Below are positions 7,158 through 10,593 of a stretch of DNA of 10,593 nucleotides, piece by piece. The notes under the pieces are model-generated. The model made no database searches. It was not told the DNA's origin and was given only the letters and a program-made list of their open reading frames with translations. Both the position numbers and the translations under genes were made by a program. Source of the stretch: JAAFHS01 sp031396505 (lineage in GTDB: Bacteria > Pseudomonadota > Alphaproteobacteria > Rhodobacterales > Rhodobacteraceae); the NCBI GenBank assembly GCA_031396505.1, contig JANNKX010000088.1, positions 1 to 10,593 on the forward strand, written 5' to 3'. Numbering within the stretch: position 1 is the first letter of the stretch; every line of letters starts with the position of its first letter.

Positions 7158-7889
7158 ATGGGGCGCCTCATCTGCGCGGGCCTCGGCCCCGGCGACCCCG
7201 ATCTGATGAGCCTGCGCGCCGCGCGTGCCATCGCCGCCGCCACCCATGTCGCCTATTTCCGCAAGGCGGGCCGCCCCGGTCAGGCCCGGCGGATTGTCGA
7301 AGGGATGCTGACACCGGGTGTCACCGAATACCCGATGGAATACCCGATCACCACCGAGTTACCGTTTGACAGCCCGGAATACACGCAAGCGCTGGCGACG
7401 TTTTACGATGATTGGGCCGTTCGGCTGGAAAGCCTGTGCCAGACCGCCGATGTGCTGGTGCTGTGCGAGGGTGATCCGTTCTTTTACGGCAGTTTCATGC
7501 ACTTGCATGCGCGCCTGCAGGGGCGTGTTCCGGTCGAGGTGATCCCCGGCATTACGGGCATGACCGGCTGCTGGACGGCGACCGATACGCCGATCACATG
7601 GGGCGATGACGTGCTGTGCGTCTTGATGGGCACGCTGCCCGAGGAGACCCTTGTACGCCATATGCAAACCGCCGATGCGCTGGTGGTGATGAAGACGGGG
7701 CGCAACCTGCCGCGCGTGCGCCGTGCGCTGGAACGCGCCGGGCGGCTGGATGCGGCGTGGCTGGTGGAACGCGGCACGATGCCCAACCAGCGCATCGCGC
7801 GGCTGGTCGATGTGGATGTGGCGGATTGCCCCTATTTCGCGATTGTGCTGGTGCATGGCCATGGTCGCCGCCCGGAGGTGCCGGAATGA
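7158..7889 (+). CDS. cobI: Precorrin-2 C20-methyltransferase CobI
   Basis: CobI is an SAM-dependent tetrapyrrole methyltransferase that methylates precorrin-2 at C20 to give precorrin-3A. The 243-residue product has the class III methyltransferase marks: ICAGLGPGDPDLM at 5-17, EGDPFFYGS at 104-112 and the IPGIT loop at 129-133. The family is around 240-250 residues, so it is complete. The start at 7158 is chosen from the GGAAGGA ribosome binding site; 7152 would add only two residues. The product is the substrate of CobG, encoded two genes upstream. The stop overlaps the start of a 50-codon ORF (ATGA, 7886-7889), and a GGAGG motif within the last cobI codons serves that ORF rather than cobJ. 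Unlike cobG-cobH, cobI is not followed directly by the next enzyme gene. Confidence 0.94.
   Translation: MGRLICAGLGPGDPDLMSLRAARAIAAATHVAYFRKAGRPGQARRIVEGMLTPGVTEYPMEYPITTELPFDSPEYTQALATFYDDWAVRLESLCQTADVLVLCEGDPFFYGSFMHLHARLQGRVPVEVIPGITGMTGCWTATDTPITWGDDVLCVLMGTLPEETLVRHMQTADALVVMKTGRNLPRVRRALERAGRLDAAWLVERGTMPNQRIARLVDVDVADCPYFAIVLVHGHGRRPEVPE
7874..7878 (+). promoter_or_regulatory. Consensus Shine-Dalgarno for the 50-codon ORF
   Basis: GGAGG lies within the end of cobI with 7 nt before the ATG at 7886. It is among the best ribosome binding sites in the window and supports initiation there rather than only at cobJ, about 150 nt further on. Confidence 0.6.
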
Positions 7890-8038
7890 ACGCGTGGTGC
7901 ACATGGCTGCTGGCGGAAGCGGGGGTTTCACACCCCCCAGTCCATTGGTTTCTTGAACCAATGGCAAAACCAATGGCCTACCCCGTGGGATATTTTCGCA
8001 GAGAGGAAGACGTAAAGCGGATGGGGATATGGCAATGA
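7886..8038 (+). CDS. Small ORF (50 aa) joined to cobI and cobJ by ATGA overlaps; function unknown
   Basis: The ORF starts at an ATG overlapping the cobI stop (ATGA, 7886-7889) and ends at a TGA overlapping the preferred cobJ start (ATGA, 8035-8038). It has a consensus GGAGG 7 nt upstream. The product begins MNAWCTWLLAEAGVSHPPVH, contains a short internal repeat (EPMA, KPMA) around 24-31, and has a basic/acidic tail RREEDVKRM. I recognise no domain, signal peptide or membrane segment. Most of it overlies a hairpin-rich repeat-like element (7921-8011), so the peptide may be a by-product: a coupling ORF that carries ribosomes from cobI to cobJ across inserted sequence. The alternative is that translation is real but the peptide has no function. 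Translation is moderately likely; a function cannot be claimed. Confidence 0.5.
   Translation: MNAWCTWLLAEAGVSHPPVHWFLEPMAKPMAYPVGYFRREEDVKRMGIWQ
7921..8011 (+). repeat. Hairpin-rich repeat-like element between cobI and cobJ
   Basis: GGGGG (7921-7925) pairs with CCCCC (7933-7937). CCATTGGTT (7942-7950) pairs perfectly with AACCAATGG (7956-7964). A second copy, AAACCAATGG (7967-7976), can pair instead with CCATTGGTTT (7942-7951) over 10 bp. AACCAATGGC is thus directly repeated at 7956-7965 and 7968-7977. The element ends with CCCCGTGGGATATTTTCG (7981-7998) followed by an AG-rich tract. From memory, C-rich hairpins followed by a GATATTT core and a purine-rich end recur between genes in Rhodobacterales genomes; within this window there is a single copy. 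The inverted and direct repeats are seen; membership of a dispersed family is inferred. Confidence 0.5.
8023..8027 (+). promoter_or_regulatory. Ribosome binding site deciding the cobJ start
   Basis: GGGGA ends 7 nt before the ATG at 8035 but only 1 nt before the ATG at 8029, so 8035 is the better cobJ start. It would give the protein start MTGSLVIAGLGPG and an ATGA overlap with the preceding small ORF. Confidence 0.55.
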
Positions 8039-8769
8039 CCGGTTCCTTGGTCATCGCAGGCCTTGGCCCGGGGGCTGATGCGCAGGTCACGCCCGAGGTC
8101 ACCGGCGCGATCGCCGCTGCCACGGACATCGTGGGCTATATCCCCTATGTCGCGCGCATCGCACCGCGCCCCGGTCTTACGCTGCACCCGTCCGACAACC
8201 GGGTCGAGATGGACCGCGCGCGGGCCGCACTGACGATGGCAGCACGGGGCCGCCATGTGGTCATCGTGTCGTCGGGTGATCCGGGCGTATTCGCCATGGC
8301 AAGCGCTGTGTTCGAGGCGCTGGAAGATGCACCACACTGGCACGGCCTTGATATCCGCGTGCTGCCCGGCATCACCGCGATGCTGGCTGCGGCGGCACGG
8401 GCCGGTGCGCCCTTGGGACATGATTTCTGCTGCATCAACCTGTCGGATAACCTGAAACCATGGGAAACCATCGCCAACCGCCTGCGCCACGCCGCCCGTG
8501 CCGATTTTGCCATGGCGTTTTACAACCCGCGCTCGGCCAGCCGTCCCGATACGTTCGCCCGCGCGCTGGATGTCTTGCGCGAGGAATGCGAGGGCGCGCG
8601 GCTGGTGACCTTTGCCCGCGCCGTATCAACCCCCGATGAGGCGATCACGACCACCACGCTTGGCCGCGCGACCCCCGATATGGCCGATATGCGCACCGTG
8701 GTGATTGTGGGCAACAGTGCCACGCGGTGCGTCGGCCCGTGGGTCTATACGCCAAGGCGGGCGGTCTGA
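8035..8769 (+). CDS. cobJ: Precorrin-3B C17-methyltransferase CobJ
   Basis: CobJ methylates precorrin-3B at C17 and drives ring contraction to precorrin-4. The 244-residue protein has the class III methyltransferase glycine motif AGLGPG at 8-13, SSGDPGV at 79-85, LPGITA at 110-115 and the CobJ-characteristic FYNPRS at 162-167. It is of normal length for a single-domain CobJ and shows no fusion to CbiG or other domains. Start 8035 is preferred over 8029 on ribosome-binding-site spacing; the difference is two residues. Upstream lies the repeat-like element and small ORF, which interrupt the otherwise near gap-free operon. Its last 25 bp (8745-8769) overlap the end of cobK on the opposite strand, leaving no room for a terminator between the two genes. 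Confidence 0.95.
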   Translation: MTGSLVIAGLGPGADAQVTPEVTGAIAAATDIVGYIPYVARIAPRPGLTLHPSDNRVEMDRARAALTMAARGRHVVIVSSGDPGVFAMASAVFEALEDAPHWHGLDIRVLPGITAMLAAAARAGAPLGHDFCCINLSDNLKPWETIANRLRHAARADFAMAFYNPRSASRPDTFARALDVLREECEGARLVTFARAVSTPDEAITTTTLGRATPDMADMRTVVIVGNSATRCVGPWVYTPRRAV

Positions 8770-9494
8770 TGCAGCCAGTGCATCACCCCCGCCACTGTGC
8801 GTTCGACGTGCCGCGCCGGGATCAGGGGCCGGTCCACCATGACAACGGGCACGCCCAGGGCCCGCGCGGCCGCGATCTTGGCCACAGCACCCTTGCCGCC
8901 TGCGTTCTTTGCGACCACCACCTGCGTGCCATGGTCCCGCATCAGCCCCCGGTCGCCCGCCACGGTGAACGGCCCACGCGCGATGATCACCCGGCAGCGG
9001 GGCAACGGCAGATCGCCGGTTGGCGCATCAACCAGCCGCAGCAGATAATGGTGCTGGGGCTGGCCCGCGAAAACCTCCAGATGCTGCCGCCCGATGGCCA
9101 GAAACACCCGGCGCGGGGTTTCACCGAGCGCCAGTGCCGCCATGGCGAGATCGGGCACAGGGGTCCAGTCATCGGCTGCATCCGCCACCCATGGCGCGCG
9201 TTCCAGTGCTACAAGCGGAACGCCTGTTGCCTTGCAGGCAACAACGGCGTTCGTGCTCATGCGGGCTGCGAAGGGATGCGTGGCATCAACCACATGGGTG
9301 ATGCCTTCCGCCGCGAGATAGGCGATCAGCCCGTCAACCCCGCCAAAACCGCCGACCCGCATGTGGATCGGCTGGCCCATTGGCGTATCGGTACGCCCGG
9401 CATAGGAATAGACCGCGTCAAGGCGGGCCCCGGCCATCGCGCTTGCCAGCAGGTTCGCCTCGGTTGTGCCGCCCAGAAGAAGAATGCGCGTCAT
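8745..9494 (-). CDS. cobK: Precorrin-6A reductase CobK
   Basis: CobK reduces precorrin-6A to precorrin-6B (dihydroprecorrin-6X) with NADPH. The 249-residue protein begins MTRILLLGGTTEANLLASAM, whose glycine-rich loop is the usual CobK nucleotide-binding start. It also has DATHPFAARMS at 70-80, ARGPF at 172-176 and VAKNAGG at 194-200, all conserved in the family. The start is ATG 9494-9492, with AGGGG at 9505-9501 about 6 nt upstream. The reading frame stays open far upstream, but that part is antisense to cobL and lacks CobK homology. The gene is the only one of the B12 cluster right of the riboswitch on the minus strand: it overlaps cobJ tail-to-tail by 25 bp and its start codon shares CATG (9492-9495) with that of cobL. 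Its promoter must lie inside cobL; none was recognised. Confidence 0.95.
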   Translation of the reverse strand: MTRILLLGGTTEANLLASAMAGARLDAVYSYAGRTDTPMGQPIHMRVGGFGGVDGLIAYLAAEGITHVVDATHPFAARMSTNAVVACKATGVPLVALERAPWVADAADDWTPVPDLAMAALALGETPRRVFLAIGRQHLEVFAGQPQHHYLLRLVDAPTGDLPLPRCRVIIARGPFTVAGDRGLMRDHGTQVVVAKNAGGKGAVAKIAAARALGVPVVMVDRPLIPARHVERTVAGVMHWLHQTARLGV

Positions 9495-10593
9495 GGCTGA
9501 CCCCTGGCTGACCATCATTGGCCTGACCGAGGATGGCCACATCGCCCTGCCGCCTGCAAGCCGTGACGCGCTGGCGCGCGCGGAATGCATCTTTGGCGGC
9601 CCGCGCCATCTGGTCCTTGCCGGTGTGGCGGGCCAGCCGTGGCCGGTGCCTTTCGACATCGCACCCGTTCTGGCCTGCCGTGGTCGCCCGACGGTTGTGC
9701 TGGCCTCCGGCGATCCGTTCTGGTTTGGCGCAGGCGGGTCAATCACGCCCCATCTGGCCCCCGGCGAATGGGTGTCGCATCCCGCGCCACCCACATTTGC
9801 CTTTGCGGCCAACGCCCTTGGCTGGCGGTTGGAGGAGACGCATTGCCTTGGCCTGCATGCGGCCCCGCTGTCGCGCCTGAAACCGGTTCTTGGGCATGGC
9901 ACGCGCGCGATCTGCCTTGTGCGCGATGCATCTGCCGTGGCTGAACTGGCCCAATGGTTGTGCCAGAATGGCCATGGCGCATCCGGTCTGACGATCATGG
10001 AATGTCTTGGCGGCCCCCGCGCCCGCATCCGCAACGCCCGCGCCGATGCCATTCCGCTGACCGACATCACCGCTCCGGTCGCCGTCGCCATCCTCGCATC
10101 CGGCCCCGGCATCCCGCGCGCATCCGGCTTGCCCGATGACATGTTTGCCCATGACGGTCAGATCACCAAACGCCCGATCCGCGCCCTGACACTGTCCGCG
10201 CTGGCACCCCATGCGGGCGAGGTTTTGTGGGATATCGGGGCCGGTTCGGGGTCCATTGGCATCGAATGGTTGCTGGCGGGGGCTGCGCATTGCCACGCGG
10301 TGGAGGCCGATGCTGCCCGCGCCGCCCGCGCCCGCGCCAATGCCGAAGCCTTTGGCCTGTCGCACCGCCATACCTTGCACGAACACCGCGCCCCCGATGG
10401 GCTTGCGGACCTGCCCGTGCCCCATGCCGTGTTCTTAGGGGGTGGCGCGTCCGAGGCCCTGCTGACGCAGGTCTGGAACATCATCCCGCCCGGCACGCGC
10501 CTTGTGGCCAACGCCGTCACGCTGGAGACCGAAGCCCTGCTGACCCAATGGTCGGCCCTGCACGGCGGCACGCTGCTGCGCATCGACATCGCA
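9493..10593 (+). CDS. cobL: Precorrin-6Y C5,15-methyltransferase (decarboxylating) CobL (C-terminus beyond right edge)
   Basis: CobL methylates precorrin-6B at C5 and C15 and removes the acetate carboxyl of ring C, giving precorrin-8X, the substrate of CobH. The 367 visible residues have the two expected domains. The first is an N-terminal CbiE-type tetrapyrrole methyltransferase (MADPWLTIIGLTEDG at the start, ASGDPFWFG at 71-79). The second is a C-terminal CbiT-type domain with the SAM-binding DIGAGSGSIGIEW at 247-259 and FLGGGAS further on. Family members are about 400-415 residues, so roughly 35-45 are missing at the right edge. ATG 9493 fits the family start; an in-frame ATG at 9484 would add three residues and is also possible. 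The only ribosome-binding-like sequence is AGAAGAAGA (9475-9483). Expression may come by read-through of the main operon across cobK or from a promoter within cobK. Confidence 0.93.
   Translation, partial: MADPWLTIIGLTEDGHIALPPASRDALARAECIFGGPRHLVLAGVAGQPWPVPFDIAPVLACRGRPTVVLASGDPFWFGAGGSITPHLAPGEWVSHPAPPTFAFAANALGWRLEETHCLGLHAAPLSRLKPVLGHGTRAICLVRDASAVAELAQWLCQNGHGASGLTIMECLGGPRARIRNARADAIPLTDITAPVAVAILASGPGIPRASGLPDDMFAHDGQITKRPIRALTLSALAPHAGEVLWDIGAGSGSIGIEWLLAGAAHCHAVEADAARAARARANAEAFGLSHRHTLHEHRAPDGLADLPVPHAVFLGGGASEALLTQVWNIIPPGTRLVANAVTLETEALLTQWSALHGGTLLRIDIA

Noticed and set aside
8727..9500. 257-codon plus-strand ORF across cobK
   Set aside because: It is the complement of cobK in another frame with a His/Arg/Cys-rich translation and no recognisable motif.
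9495..10142. Upstream extension of cobK to 465 codons on the minus strand
   Set aside because: The added part is antisense to cobL and shows no family similarity; MTRILLLGGTTEA at 9494 is the standard CobK start.
1..10593. CRISPR arrays, tRNA/rRNA genes, insertion sequences, defence or phage genes
   Set aside because: No array of spaced repeats, no tRNA-like cloverleaf noticed, and no transposase or integrase; almost all sequence is accounted for by B12 genes and the riboswitch leader.

Overview
The window is a stretch of an aerobic (late cobalt insertion) vitamin B12 biosynthesis locus from a GC-rich alphaproteobacterium. Gene order, protein sequences (for example the CobN start MHVVFRESHGLEE and the CobI-CobJ-CobK-CobL block) and a repeat between cobI and cobJ all point to the Rhodobacterales (Roseobacter/Rhodobacter relatives). 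This assignment is by recognition, not by a database search.

Layout. Positions 1-425 (minus strand) hold the N-terminal two thirds of cobO, the corrinoid adenosyltransferase. Positions 426-757 have no gene: they hold a candidate sigma-70 type promoter, a well-conserved cobalamin riboswitch reading rightward with its B12 box at 634-652, a strong hairpin at 697-720, and the ribosome binding site of the first gene. From 758 a tightly packed plus-strand operon follows: a DUF1636 cysteine-rich protein, cobW (GTP-dependent cobalt chaperone), cobN (large cobaltochelatase subunit), cobG (precorrin-3B synthase), cobH (precorrin-8X methylmutase), cobI (precorrin-2 C20-methyltransferase), a 50-codon small ORF overlying a repeat-like element, and cobJ (precorrin-3B C17-methyltransferase). 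cobK (precorrin-6A reductase) is then on the minus strand. It overlaps the end of cobJ tail-to-tail by 25 bp and shares a CATG with the start of cobL (bifunctional precorrin-6Y methyltransferase/decarboxylase), which runs off the right edge.

How they work together. CobI, CobG, CobJ, CobK, CobL and CobH are successive or near-successive steps from precorrin-2 to hydrogenobyrinate. CobW and CobN serve cobalt insertion, and CobO adds the adenosyl group. CobG, which uses O2, marks the aerobic route. CobA, CobM, CobF, CobB, CobS, CobT and the late enzymes are not in this window. The riboswitch is placed to give B12 feedback over the rightward operon, whereas cobO is divergent and lies outside its direct reach.

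The pathway is well known; no wholly new system is apparent. The points most worth following are the 50-codon ORF joined by ATGA overlaps to both cobI and cobJ, the antisense embedding of cobK inside the operon, the poorly characterised DUF1636 protein that leads the operon, and the hairpin between riboswitch and first gene.
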